From positions 1 to 18,596 of the forward strand of contig JBBPYD010000239.1 in the NCBI GenBank assembly GCA_038200305.1: 18,596 bases of DNA, written 5' to 3'. A model generated the notes under the pieces. That model did not search any database and was not told the DNA's origin. It saw only the letters and a list, made by a program, of their open reading frames with translations. Position 1 is the stretch's first letter. Each line of letters begins with the position of its first letter. The translations under genes and the position numbers were made by a program. This DNA comes from JANXXV01 sp038200305. GTDB lineage: Bacteria > Acidobacteriota > Terriglobia > Bryobacterales > Bryobacteraceae. Below, piece after piece: positions 6,779-14,609 of the stretch.

Positions 6779-7831
6779 ATGGTAATTAAAAGCTTGCTGG
6801 CCGATGCTTATTCGGACTGGAGTCAAGATGAGGTTCCGCGGATGGGTGCCGCGCTTGCCTATTACACCGTGCTTTCGTTGGCTCCCCTGCTAATCATCGC
6901 GATCGCGATTGCGGGATTCGCGTTTGGCCGGGAAGCGGTTCAGGGTCAGATTATGAGCCAGTTAGGCGGACAGGTGGGACCCCAGGCCGCCGACGCTATT
7001 CAGAGCATGATTCGCGGAGCCGGCTCACAAAAATCCACCGGCGTGATCGCAACCGTGTTGGGAGCCATCGCTCTCCTGTTCGGCGCGACATCCCTGGTAT
7101 CGGAACTCCGCGCGGATATGAATAAGATCTGGAAGGTGCCTGCTCTACCCGACGAAGGGATTGAAGGAGAGGTCAAGCAACGGCTGTATGCCTTTGCGAT
7201 TGTACTGGGTTCGGGCTTTCTGTTGCTGGTTGCTCTGATTCTCAGCACGGCCTTGCAAGCCACCAGCAAGTATTTTGGGGACGTCCTGCCGATCCCCGGA
7301 TTCGCCCTGCAAATTATCAATGACTTGGTTGCACTTGCCGTGATCACCGTATTGTTTGCGGCACTCTTCAAAGTTCTGCCGCGAATCTCCCTGGACTGGA
7401 AGGATGTCTGGCTGGGCGCGGCATTTACCGCCATTCTGTTTTCGATCGGCAAGATTCTGATTGGACTGTACCTGGGAAGGGCGGGCTTCGGATCCACATT
7501 CGGAGCGGCAGGATCGTTGATCATTCTGCTTGTGTGGATCTACTATTCAGCCCAAATCTTCTTCTTCGGAGTTGAGTTTACACAGGTCTACGCGCGCACG
7601 CATGGATCGGACGCGAATCGCCGCCAAGGGTCCAAAGCTCCAGCGCCGCACGAACCGAGCCAGGTGGAAAGCTACGCCATGGGCGCCGCATCGGGAAACG
7701 CCGCTCTGCCTCCGGTGCATCGTTCTCAACGAAAGAACGACGATCATCCCACTCTAGCAGGCAACCTCGGCGCGATCGCCGGCCTGATGGTTGACACGGG
7801 AAAGCGGATTATTCGTGTGATCAAGAGTTAG
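6779..7831 (+). CDS. YihY/BrkB-family membrane protein
   Basis: A 350-aa polytopic inner-membrane protein of the YihY/BrkB family, whose function is not firmly established; older annotation as RNase BN is not supported. Typical features are the N-terminal amphipathic stretch leading to AALAYYTVLSLAPLL at 24-38, the FGATSLVSELRADMNKIW segment near 101-118, and a last helix with LVWIYYSAQIFFFGVEFTQVYA at about 251-272. Six membrane segments are visible. The C-terminal 75 or so residues are hydrophilic, rich in Ala, Pro and Ser, and probably cytoplasmic, ending in an amphipathic basic helix. AGGA at 6769-6772 lies 6 nt before the ATG and supports the start. The stop overlaps the convergent ankyrin gene by 4 nt. 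Confidence 0.88.
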   Translation: MVIKSLLADAYSDWSQDEVPRMGAALAYYTVLSLAPLLIIAIAIAGFAFGREAVQGQIMSQLGGQVGPQAADAIQSMIRGAGSQKSTGVIATVLGAIALLFGATSLVSELRADMNKIWKVPALPDEGIEGEVKQRLYAFAIVLGSGFLLLVALILSTALQATSKYFGDVLPIPGFALQIINDLVALAVITVLFAALFKVLPRISLDWKDVWLGAAFTAILFSIGKILIGLYLGRAGFGSTFGAAGSLIILLVWIYYSAQIFFFGVEFTQVYARTHGSDANRRQGSKAPAPHEPSQVESYAMGAASGNAALPPVHRSQRKNDDHPTLAGNLGAIAGLMVDTGKRIIRVIKS

Positions 7832-9801
7832 CGGGACGCCTGTGCAACGGAAACCGGCTCGGCCGCAAGCGTGAGCGCGATGGCCGCCCAAGAGGTTGCC
7901 GCCATTGAGATCCATTGATCGTGATCGTAGGGGAAGCCGCTTTGAAAGTAGGGCTGCAGTTTTGGAGCGCGGCTCTTGACGTACCACGATCCATCTTCGT
8001 GTTGGGTCGTCAGTAGAAACCGGACACCCTTCTGGAAGGCCGGGCCGGACGGTTTCAATGCTCCGGCTTCACTCAGTGCAAAGAGAGTTTGGCCGGTGGC
8101 GTAGGCATCGCTGCGCAGGTTCGCGTTTTGAGCCCAACCACCATCGGAACGCTGTTGAGCGGTAAGCTTGCGCGCCACCTCCGCCGTAACATTCCCATGA
8201 TCGCCGGCCCACTGCAAGCCGAGAAGTTGCATCACGTACTCTTCGTTATAGACAGGCTTGGCCCTTAGCAGCCAAGCGTGTGCCGCATCCACATGACTGG
8301 CGAGATCGGCGTTCCGGCCTTCCCAACTGAAGAGCTTGATGCCGCGTAGCGACAAGGCGGTGCGGACAATGTCGCTGTCCTGCATGGGAGCCCGCGAGCC
8401 ACCGCCGTTGTGCCAACTTCCGTCGGCAAGCTGTTCCGCGATCAAATTATGGACCATCGCATCCGTCATGGAATCCGGCTGATAGTTGGCAGCTGAGAAG
8501 TGCAGCAGGGCATAATCGAGCGTATCCATGGAACCGCCCCCGTCAAACCGGAGCAAGAGCCGGTCGCCATTCCGGGAAAAGGCGGCTTTCGCCGCTGACA
8601 CGTGTTCCTTCAAGCCCGCTTCATCTACTTTGAAGGCGTGGGCTTTTGCGACATTCGCAGTAAGCGCCATCAGGTTCTGCGCATGGCACGCCACGCAACC
8701 GCCGGTGCTCATGAACGAGTTGTTGACCTTCTGCAACAACTGCAGGCTGCGCTCGGCGGCGGCCCTGGTGGAGATCTCAGCTTTCGCTGCGGTGTTGACT
8801 ACAGGCGCCGGTTTCTCCGCTGCGGTACGCGCCGGAAGCAGGCTCATCACGTCCGGCACGGAGTACTTTGCGGCCCAATCCACCACGGATTCACCCGTAA
8901 GCGTCTTTACGTTGGTATCCGCTCCCGCTTTTAACAGAAGGCGAACGATCTCTGGACTCTGAAACTCAGTGGCGACGGCATAGTGAAGGGGCGTCATTCC
9001 GCGAATGTCACGCGGGTCTACCCTTGCACCCGCGCGGAGCAGAAGATCGACGATCTCCGGAGGTCCATAGACCGAGGCCAGCATCAGCGCGGTGAACTTA
9101 CCCAGCGCGATGGGTCCGTTTTTCACCTTGACGTCGATCCCGTCAGTGGTTACCGCGTTCACCTCCGCACCTTTTGACAGCAGCAGTTTTACAGATGCTA
9201 CATCGCCGTTTGCAGCGGCATTCATCAGCGGAGTAAATCCGGCTTTACTTTTCGCATTAACGTCCGCGCCCTTCTCAATCGCAATGCGGACCTGACGGGG
9301 ATTCCAGCCGAGCGAAGCTGCACCGAGAAAAGTAAGACCGTCATTGTCGGCGGCTCCGGCGCTGGCGCCGTTTGCAAGCAGCAGATCGGCCACCCGATCC
9401 GACCCATTGTGCAGCGCTGCCAGCATCAGGGCTGTGCGTCCCGTCTTTGACTTCGCGTTGACATCGGCCTTGTGTTCGATGAGAAGCTTAACCTTCGCGG
9501 GCTCATTGACGCTCCACATCAAGGCTGTGGCGTCGAAAGCGTTTCTAGCGTTCACGTCCGCCCCGGCGTCGAGCAGCAGTTTCATGGCATCAATGCTGCC
9601 GTAAGCGCTGGCATACATCAGCGGGGTAGTGCCGCGGTCGCCGCGAACGTTCACGTTCGCTTCCTTGGCCGCCATCGATTTCACGGTGGACAGATCGTTA
9701 TTCCGGATCGCCGTGAACATCTCCCTTGCGGCGTCCGCTTCCGCGCCGAAACAAGCAGAAGCTAGAAAAACCGTTACAGCCGTGGCATAGCAGAGTTTCA
9801 T
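7828..9801 (-). CDS. Secreted ankyrin-repeat protein with CXXCH motif and terpenoid-cyclase-like repeat domain
   Basis: A 657-aa exported protein with three parts. An N-terminal signal peptide ends near CFGA at 17-20. About eight ankyrin repeats fill residues 25-325, many showing TPLM..A...G....LLL..GADVNA; these usually mediate protein binding. Then comes a single CVACH at 369-373, the covalent heme c attachment signature. The C-terminal half (about 375-645) resembles the alpha-alpha toroid of terpenoid cyclases and prenyltransferases, with QW-type motifs QLADGSW (457-463), QRSDGGW (550-556) and QHEDGSW (600-606). The DXDD acid motif of squalene-hopene cyclases is not evident, so binding rather than cyclisation is more likely. 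Export fits periplasmic heme attachment, but heme binding is inferred from one short motif. AGGA lies 8 nt before the ATG, and a promoter-like sequence sits just upstream. The gene overlaps the YihY-like gene by 4 nt tail to tail. Confidence 0.85.
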   Translation of the reverse strand: MKLCYATAVTVFLASACFGAEADAAREMFTAIRNNDLSTVKSMAAKEANVNVRGDRGTTPLMYASAYGSIDAMKLLLDAGADVNARNAFDATALMWSVNEPAKVKLLIEHKADVNAKSKTGRTALMLAALHNGSDRVADLLLANGASAGAADNDGLTFLGAASLGWNPRQVRIAIEKGADVNAKSKAGFTPLMNAAANGDVASVKLLLSKGAEVNAVTTDGIDVKVKNGPIALGKFTALMLASVYGPPEIVDLLLRAGARVDPRDIRGMTPLHYAVATEFQSPEIVRLLLKAGADTNVKTLTGESVVDWAAKYSVPDVMSLLPARTAAEKPAPVVNTAAKAEISTRAAAERSLQLLQKVNNSFMSTGGCVACHAQNLMALTANVAKAHAFKVDEAGLKEHVSAAKAAFSRNGDRLLLRFDGGGSMDTLDYALLHFSAANYQPDSMTDAMVHNLIAEQLADGSWHNGGGSRAPMQDSDIVRTALSLRGIKLFSWEGRNADLASHVDAAHAWLLRAKPVYNEEYVMQLLGLQWAGDHGNVTAEVARKLTAQQRSDGGWAQNANLRSDAYATGQTLFALSEAGALKPSGPAFQKGVRFLLTTQHEDGSWYVKSRAPKLQPYFQSGFPYDHDQWISMAATSWAAIALTLAAEPVSVAQASR

Positions 9802-9825
9802 GTTCCCCGTCCTAGATGTTATGTA

Positions 9826-9855
9826 ATTGTACGGTATTGGAAGGGAAAATGTCAG
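9826..9855 (-). promoter_or_regulatory. Candidate sigma70-type promoter for the ankyrin/CXXCH gene
   Basis: On the minus strand CTGACA (9855-9850, 5 of 6 matches to TTGACA) is separated by 18 bp from TACAAT (9831-9826, 5 of 6 matches to TATAAT). Transcription would begin near 9819, giving a leader of about 18 nt that includes the AGGA ribosome binding site. The -35 box overlaps the stop codon of bshB1, so the ankyrin gene can be expressed apart from the upstream operon. This is the best promoter match I found in the window. Confidence 0.5.
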
Positions 9856-10559
9856 ATGCTGCGGTTACCCATGGAGACGATATCGTCTACGCGCATGGCC
9901 TCTTTCACCACGAACGGTTCGCCGTATTTCACGCCGATGAGATTACCGTAGAAGCGTGCGATGGCGGCATGGCGATCGTGAATTTCCCGCGCCTGCGGGA
10001 ATAGCTGCGCGGCATCCGCCGTCTGCCCGTACTGCGATTCGTAACACATCAGAGCGGCCATGCGCCGGTCGAATTGGGCGGTGATGTCCACCACAAATGA
10101 TGGCGTCACATTCGCATACAGCGAGGAATACAGGATCTTGAACGGGCGGTGAGGTTCCGACTGCTCATCCAGCTTTTTCAAGCCTGCCAGGAAACAGGCC
10201 TCGTAGCCGATTTCACCGGCGCGGTAGTGGTCCGGATGGCGTGCTTCCCAATAGGGCAGAATCACGACGCGAGGCTTCAGCTTGCGAATCTCCTGCGCCA
10301 TGGTCATTCGCGCGTTCAGTGTGTTCTCGAGCCGTGCGTCGGGGAAGCCGAGATTCCCTCGAAAGCAAACACGCATTTCGGCGGCAGCTGCCGCAGCCTC
10401 TTGCAGACGGATTTTCGGCGTGCCGCGGCTTCCCATCTCGCCAGCCGTCAGATCGAGCACCCCGGTCCGGTATCCCATCTCCTGCATCCGGATCAGCGTT
10501 CCACCGCAGGTCTGTTCCACGTCGTCCGGATGCGCGGCAATGGCAAGAACGTCTACCAC
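9852..10559 (-). CDS. bshB1: PIG-L family deacetylase, bacillithiol biosynthesis BshB1
   Basis: A 235-aa zinc-dependent deacetylase of the LmbE/PIG-L family. BshB1 removes the acetyl group from N-acetylglucosaminyl-malate, the second step in making bacillithiol, in the cytoplasm. Visible signatures are the metal motif AHPDDVE at 9-15, DLTAGEMGSRGT at 36-47, the GFPDARLENT segment near 71-80, the second metal and catalytic motif HPDH at 108-111, and the late FVVDIT and YESQYG segments characteristic of the BshB1 branch. The best start is GTG at 10559: GGAG lies 7 nt upstream and the protein then begins directly with the conserved VDVLAIAAHPDD strand. Longer frames to 10652 add a non-conserved, proline-rich tail. 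The GTG overlaps the rhomboid stop by 7 nt, so translation is probably coupled. Partner genes bshA and bshC are not in the window. Confidence 0.87.
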   Translation of the reverse strand: MVDVLAIAAHPDDVEQTCGGTLIRMQEMGYRTGVLDLTAGEMGSRGTPKIRLQEAAAAAAEMRVCFRGNLGFPDARLENTLNARMTMAQEIRKLKPRVVILPYWEARHPDHYRAGEIGYEACFLAGLKKLDEQSEPHRPFKILYSSLYANVTPSFVVDITAQFDRRMAALMCYESQYGQTADAAQLFPQAREIHDRHAAIARFYGNLIGVKYGEPFVVKEAMRVDDIVSMGNRSI

Positions 10560-11221
10560 GAATAGTCTCCGCGGCTGCGGAAACGCCGGTGCGTGCCCAT
10601 TGCATAGACCAGGATAATGCCCGCCAGGAATCCGCCCACGTGAGCAAACCATGCCACCCCGCCACGCGAAAGATTGGAATAGCCGATAGAACCGACGCCG
10701 CTGAACACTTGGATGACGAACCAGTAGATCAGCATGAAGTACGCCGGCACTTCGATGGTGGTGAAGAATATCACGATGGGCAGCAGCGTAACAATGCGGG
10801 AGTGCGGAAACTTTACAAGATAGGCGCCCATTACACCCGCGATAGCGCCGCTGGCCCCAACGGTGGGAACGCGGGAATCCGCATTGAGGTATGCGTGTAC
10901 GAACGCCGCCGTGATACCACAGAGCAGGTAGAAGATGGCGAACTTCCAGTGTCCAAGGACGTCTTCAACGTTATCGCCGAAGATCCACAGGAACCACATG
11001 TTCCCAATGATGTGCAGCCAGCCACCATGAACGAACATCGAGGTGACCGTCGCCGAGTAATGAAACCGGTCTGGGATCAATCCATAATGAGCGATGAAAT
11101 AGTTCGTCTCATACGGACTCAATGAAAGCTGATAGAGAAATATCAGAACATTCAGCGAAATGATCGCTATGGTGGCGATCGGCGGCGAATAACTCGGCTG
11201 CGTGTCCCGGAGTGGAATCAT
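10553..11221 (-). CDS. Rhomboid-family intramembrane serine protease
   Basis: A 222-aa inner-membrane protein with about six helices. The catalytic serine is Ser125 in GASGAIAG (123-130) and the partner histidine is His194 in WFAHVGGF (191-198). The upstream helix carries HGGWLHIIGN at 65-74, with the conserved His and Asn that help form the oxyanion hole, followed by a WIFGDNVED loop. All elements needed for activity are present. Rhomboids cut membrane proteins within or near their transmembrane helix; the substrate here is unknown. The basic C-terminus (HRRFRSRGDY) probably faces the cytoplasm. The ATG lies 3 nt after the stop of the PfkB kinase gene, without a Shine-Dalgarno, and the stop is inside the bshB1 start region, so the three genes form a tight operon. 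Confidence 0.92.
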   Translation of the reverse strand: MIPLRDTQPSYSPPIATIAIISLNVLIFLYQLSLSPYETNYFIAHYGLIPDRFHYSATVTSMFVHGGWLHIIGNMWFLWIFGDNVEDVLGHWKFAIFYLLCGITAAFVHAYLNADSRVPTVGASGAIAGVMGAYLVKFPHSRIVTLLPIVIFFTTIEVPAYFMLIYWFVIQVFSGVGSIGYSNLSRGGVAWFAHVGGFLAGIILVYAMGTHRRFRSRGDYSW

Positions 11222-11224
11222 GGC

Positions 11225-12187
11225 TCAGGCGAAATGAGTGTTCACTTCAAACTCGCGCTGGGACCTGCGCTCCGCTCGCGCCATTAAAGCCCTTGCATCG
11301 GCTAGAGCTTTGATGCCGCCTCTTGCGCCGAGAGCCGTGCAGTTGAGGGCAGCCATTGCATTCGACAAGTCGAGAGTGTCTTTCATCGGCAGCCCTTGTA
11401 GAACAGAATAACAAAAGGCCCCATGGAAGACGTCCCCCGCGCCGGTGGTGTCCACGCAATTCACCACGAATGCCGGGGAGTAGATGAAGTGCCCGTCGAT
11501 GCGGGCGAGCGATCCGTGCGCGCCCAGAGTCATGGCGGCGACGCGCATTTTGTACTCTTCCTGCAGACGTTCCAGCGCCTTGAACGGATCGCGTTCGTTG
11601 GTCCAGGCTACGGGAAATTCGGAACTGGCCACCAGGTAATCGACATAAGGCAGCACCTTATCGAAACCGTGATAGATGGTGTCCACATCCACTGTGACCG
11701 GGATGCCAGCGGCGCGAGCGATGGAGGCGGCGCGGCCCACTGCGGCTGTATCGTGCCCGTCGATGTGCAGCATCCGGGCGCAGGTGATCTGATCGGGAGC
11801 GATCTCGGCGGGTTCGAGCCGGAGGCAATCGGGACGGCTCCAGAGCACGGTGCGCTCCCCGGTGGTTTGGTCGATCAGTATGTAGGCCGTTTGATTCGCG
11901 CAGCCTTTGCGGACCTGCACGTGATCGAGATTGATGCCGGAATCGAGCAGGCTTTCCATCTGGATGCGGCCGCGTTCGTCATCGCCGACGGTTCCGATGT
12001 ACTTCACGCGCAGACCGAGTTTGGCGCAAGTCACCATGGCGCTGGCTACCTGGCCGCCGGGGCTGAGAATTTCCCTGGTGAACGGGACTTTGCCTGCGTA
12101 GGCCGGGAAGTGCGGCAGCAGCAAAAGCGTGTCTGTGGCGTTTAAGCCTACACCCACCAGATCGAACTGCGGATCGAACTCGGACAT
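11225..12187 (-). CDS. PfkB-family carbohydrate kinase
   Basis: A 320-aa ribokinase-fold kinase. The sugar-binding N-terminal lobe shows GVGLNATDTLLLLP at 12-25 and the PGG signature at 43-45, followed by a GTVGDDERG segment at 65-73. The ATP and anion-hole motif DTTGAGDVF is at 246-254, with Asp252 as catalytic base. The substrate is not certain; members phosphorylate ribose, fructose, 2-keto-3-deoxygluconate, adenosine or inosine. The frame is open to 12427, but the extra 80 residues would be antisense to the divergent hydrolase gene and do not look like the family, so ATG at 12187 is chosen. No Shine-Dalgarno is visible. TACTCT lies 7 nt before the ATG and resembles a -10 box of a leaderless gene. 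It is the first gene of the operon with the rhomboid protease and bshB1. Confidence 0.9.
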   Translation of the reverse strand: MSEFDPQFDLVGVGLNATDTLLLLPHFPAYAGKVPFTREILSPGGQVASAMVTCAKLGLRVKYIGTVGDDERGRIQMESLLDSGINLDHVQVRKGCANQTAYILIDQTTGERTVLWSRPDCLRLEPAEIAPDQITCARMLHIDGHDTAAVGRAASIARAAGIPVTVDVDTIYHGFDKVLPYVDYLVASSEFPVAWTNERDPFKALERLQEEYKMRVAAMTLGAHGSLARIDGHFIYSPAFVVNCVDTTGAGDVFHGAFCYSVLQGLPMKDTLDLSNAMAALNCTALGARGGIKALADARALMARAERRSQREFEVNTHFA

Positions 12188-12238
12188 AGAATTTAGAGTA
12201 GCAAGAGGCACGGCGGATTCGGGCTTTACACTGGAGTC
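12188..12238. promoter_or_regulatory. Divergent promoter region with two start-proximal -10-like boxes
   Basis: This 51-bp gap separates the divergent PfkB kinase and DUF5060/DUF4038 genes. On the minus strand TACTCT (12200-12195) is 7 nt before the kinase ATG. On the plus strand TACACT (12227-12232) is 6 nt before the hydrolase ATG. No good -35 hexamers are seen at the usual distance for either. The pattern is compatible with leaderless transcripts on both sides, but hexamers this degenerate arise easily by chance. Confidence 0.3.
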
Positions 12239-13951
12239 ATGGGGTCTCGCGTACTGGCCGGTTTGCTTCTGTTTGGCTGGACGCTTTCCGCCCAGACGCA
12301 GTGTCCGCCAACTCCTGTGTACTCCCAATGCGATCTGGTGTTCGATCTGAGCGAGGCTGAGGCGAAGACGCACCCCGACCCAGGCACGTCTGTCGATTTG
12401 AAGGCGGAGTTCCGGTCTCCGCGCCATCGCACGCTGATGGTCTACGGCTTCTGGGATGGCGGCACCCGGATGGTGATCCGGTTCGCGCCAAACGAGGTGG
12501 GCGATTGGGAATTCCGCGTCACCAGCAACCTTGCGCGGTTTGAAGGCAAAGAGGGCAAGCTCACCGCGGCCGCCTCAGAGGCTCCAGGATTCATCCGCGC
12601 GGCGAACCTTCATCACTGGGCTTACACCGAGAACAACAAGCCGCATCTCTGGATGGGAGACACGGCTTACAACATCGCGTCGATGGATCGGGATCTGTTC
12701 CACAAGACTGTGGACGAGCGGGCACAGCAGAAGTTCACCCACCTGCGCGGGTTCGCGATTACATCCGCAAATCCCGATCGGCCCGACGTCGCGTATCTAC
12801 GCGAACTGGATGAACGTGTCCGGTACATCAACCAGAAGGGCATGGTGTTCGACATGATCCTGACAAAGACGATGCCGCAGACGTCCGAGGAGCGCGACCG
12901 CTTTGTCCGGTATATGGCCGCGCGATATGGGGCTTTCAATATGACCTGGCAGTGCGTGCAGGCGTTCGAGGAGTTTAAGAATGGCCGGCCGTTGATGAAA
13001 GAGATCGGGCTGGCGCTGAAGAAGTACGACCCTTATCAGCACCCGCGTTCCACGGGCGCGAACGTAACATCCTCGCCGCTTGCAGGAGATGGCTGGATGG
13101 ATTACATCACCTACCAAAGCTCTGATGATCAACTGGGCGCCATCGAACACCAACTCTATCCGATGCCCTTTGTAAACACATCGGTCAACATGGGTGCCGA
13201 TTCCAAGACGTTGTGGAACGACACCATGAACGGACAGTATCCGACGGCTTCGGGACTGGCGGGTGGGAAGCAGATGGCGGTGTGGTTCGACTTCTTTGCG
13301 GACACGCGGCACTGGGAACTGGAACCGTACTTCGATGTGGATGGGGGCCGCGCTCTGGCGCTGGAAGGAATCGAGTATGTGCTCTATGTGGAGAAGCCCG
13401 GCGGTCCGGTGGAGGTGCGGGTGGAAAGGCACGGGTATGACGTGCTCTGGCTGAATCCGATCACCGGGGAGACGGTAAAGCTGAAGAACTACAAGGGCGA
13501 AAAGTTCGCGGCGGAGCCGCCGGATACCAATCATGCCTGGGTGCTCTATCTATCCCGTGAAGGCAAGAAGGAATCGATGCTCGGTTCTTATAAGTTCACC
13601 TCGCGCGAGATCGACCTGGAGTTGCAGGAGATCGAACAGAATGCGCAGAAGGTTCCGTTCACGATTGTGGAGCCTGCGAAGGACAACCTCTCAGTGGCGA
13701 ATCCGCCGAAGTACCAGGCGAAGTTGCGGAGAGAGACAAGAGCCACCCGATCCATGATGTATCTGTGGACGGGCGAAGTGATCATTGATGGCCAGGGTTT
13801 CCGCGTGCTGGGGACGGGGAGCAGCGGCACGATGCACATCCCGCCGAATCTGGCGAACCGCTATCCGGCGGTGTTCAATATCAGGCTGGTTGGAATGAAC
13901 GCAAACGGCAAGGTGTACCTGGCTGACAAAGTTTGCACCCTGAATCCGTGA
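12239..13951 (+). CDS. Exported DUF5060/DUF4038 glycoside-hydrolase-like protein (apiosidase-like)
   Basis: A 570-aa protein with a signal peptide (residues 1 to about 19, ending SAQT), an N-terminal DUF5060 beta-sandwich (about 25-115, with YGFWDGG and NEVGDWEFRV), a DUF4038 TIM-barrel-like domain (about 125-385, with HLWMGDTAYN at 136-145, then NMTWQCVQAFEEF and DPYQHPRSTGA), and C-terminal beta domains. Related proteins include apiosidases acting on pectin side chains, so a periplasmic role in plant polysaccharide breakdown is likely. From memory, relatives carry an acidic residue after VNT in the late barrel and a longer loop before the LWN motif. Here the sequence is VNTSVNMGADSKTLWND, which looks shortened and lacks that acid, so activity is uncertain. 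GGAG lies only 2 nt before the ATG. The stop TGA overlaps the tsaB ATG by one base. Confidence 0.82.
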   Translation: MGSRVLAGLLLFGWTLSAQTQCPPTPVYSQCDLVFDLSEAEAKTHPDPGTSVDLKAEFRSPRHRTLMVYGFWDGGTRMVIRFAPNEVGDWEFRVTSNLARFEGKEGKLTAAASEAPGFIRAANLHHWAYTENNKPHLWMGDTAYNIASMDRDLFHKTVDERAQQKFTHLRGFAITSANPDRPDVAYLRELDERVRYINQKGMVFDMILTKTMPQTSEERDRFVRYMAARYGAFNMTWQCVQAFEEFKNGRPLMKEIGLALKKYDPYQHPRSTGANVTSSPLAGDGWMDYITYQSSDDQLGAIEHQLYPMPFVNTSVNMGADSKTLWNDTMNGQYPTASGLAGGKQMAVWFDFFADTRHWELEPYFDVDGGRALALEGIEYVLYVEKPGGPVEVRVERHGYDVLWLNPITGETVKLKNYKGEKFAAEPPDTNHAWVLYLSREGKKESMLGSYKFTSREIDLELQEIEQNAQKVPFTIVEPAKDNLSVANPPKYQAKLRRETRATRSMMYLWTGEVIIDGQGFRVLGTGSSGTMHIPPNLANRYPAVFNIRLVGMNANGKVYLADKVCTLNP

Positions 13952-14604
13952 TGCGAATTCTGGCTCTGGATACCACTGCGCATTTTGGCAGCATTGCGTT
14001 GTTGGAAGGCGCCGAGGCGATCGAGGAAGTGCTGCTGCATTCTCCGGAAGGCTTCGGACCTATCCTTTTCGATCAGATCGGCAGTCTGCTGCGGCGGCAT
14101 TCGTGGAAGATCGGGGATATCGATCTGTTCGCGGTGGCGGCGGGGCCGGGTTCGTTTACTGGAGTGCGGATCGGCTTGACTGCGGTGAAGGGTCTGGCGG
14201 AGGCGGCTGACAAACGCGTGGTTGGCGTGTCCAATCTGATGGCTTTGGCGCAATGCGGTTCGGGGGCGGTGCGGGCAGCGATTCTGGATGCGCGGCGGGG
14301 GGAGATTTACGGCGCTGTTTATGACCGCGAACTGCGGGCGGTAAGCCTGGAGGTGGCGATGCCGTTTCAGGCTTGGCTCGATTCCCTGCCCGAGGGCGAG
14401 GCCGAGTTTATTTCGACGGACTTCAGCCCGTTCCGGGAGGGACTTGCAGGGACGCGATTTGAGAATGCCCCGGTGCTGGAGAGGCGCGCGCTTGCTGGAG
14501 CGGTGGGTCTGGCTGCGTTGCGCTTGCCGGCTTGCGACCCCGCCGCGGTGGACGCCAACTACGTGCGGCGGTCCGATGCGGAGTTGCTTTGGAAGGATCG
14601 GTAA
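13951..14604 (+). CDS. tsaB: tRNA threonylcarbamoyladenosine biosynthesis protein TsaB
   Basis: A 217-aa protein of the ASKHA fold. TsaB binds TsaD and TsaE and is needed for the universal t6A37 modification of tRNAs that read ANN codons. The N-terminus is RILALDTT at 2-9, and the family signature AGPGSFTGVRIG is at 64-75. The C-terminus ends YVRRSDAELLWKDR, a usual closing for TsaB. The frame is open back to 13933, but ATG at 13951 puts the conserved first strand at the N-terminus and overlaps the preceding stop as TGATG, a classical coupling arrangement. Pairing an essential tRNA-modification gene with a secreted hydrolase is functionally odd and is probably only an expression arrangement. 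The gene ends 5 bp from the convergent metH. Confidence 0.92.
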   Translation: MRILALDTTAHFGSIALLEGAEAIEEVLLHSPEGFGPILFDQIGSLLRRHSWKIGDIDLFAVAAGPGSFTGVRIGLTAVKGLAEAADKRVVGVSNLMALAQCGSGAVRAAILDARRGEIYGAVYDRELRAVSLEVAMPFQAWLDSLPEGEAEFISTDFSPFREGLAGTRFENAPVLERRALAGAVGLAALRLPACDPAAVDANYVRRSDAELLWKDR

Positions 14605-14609
14605 AGCCG

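Noticed and set aside
10241..11125. Plus-strand frame of 294 codons antisense to bshB1 and the rhomboid gene
   Set aside because: Product is low-complexity, rich in Arg, Ser and Pro, and spans the junction of two recognised genes; a frame shadow.
11423..12145. Plus-strand frame of 240 codons antisense to the PfkB kinase
   Set aside because: The kinase motifs on the minus strand are clear; the antisense product has no recognisable domain.
12797..13534. Minus-strand frame of 245 codons antisense to the DUF4038 gene
   Set aside because: Wholly inside a recognised hydrolase gene, with His, Arg and Val-rich composition typical of antisense frames.
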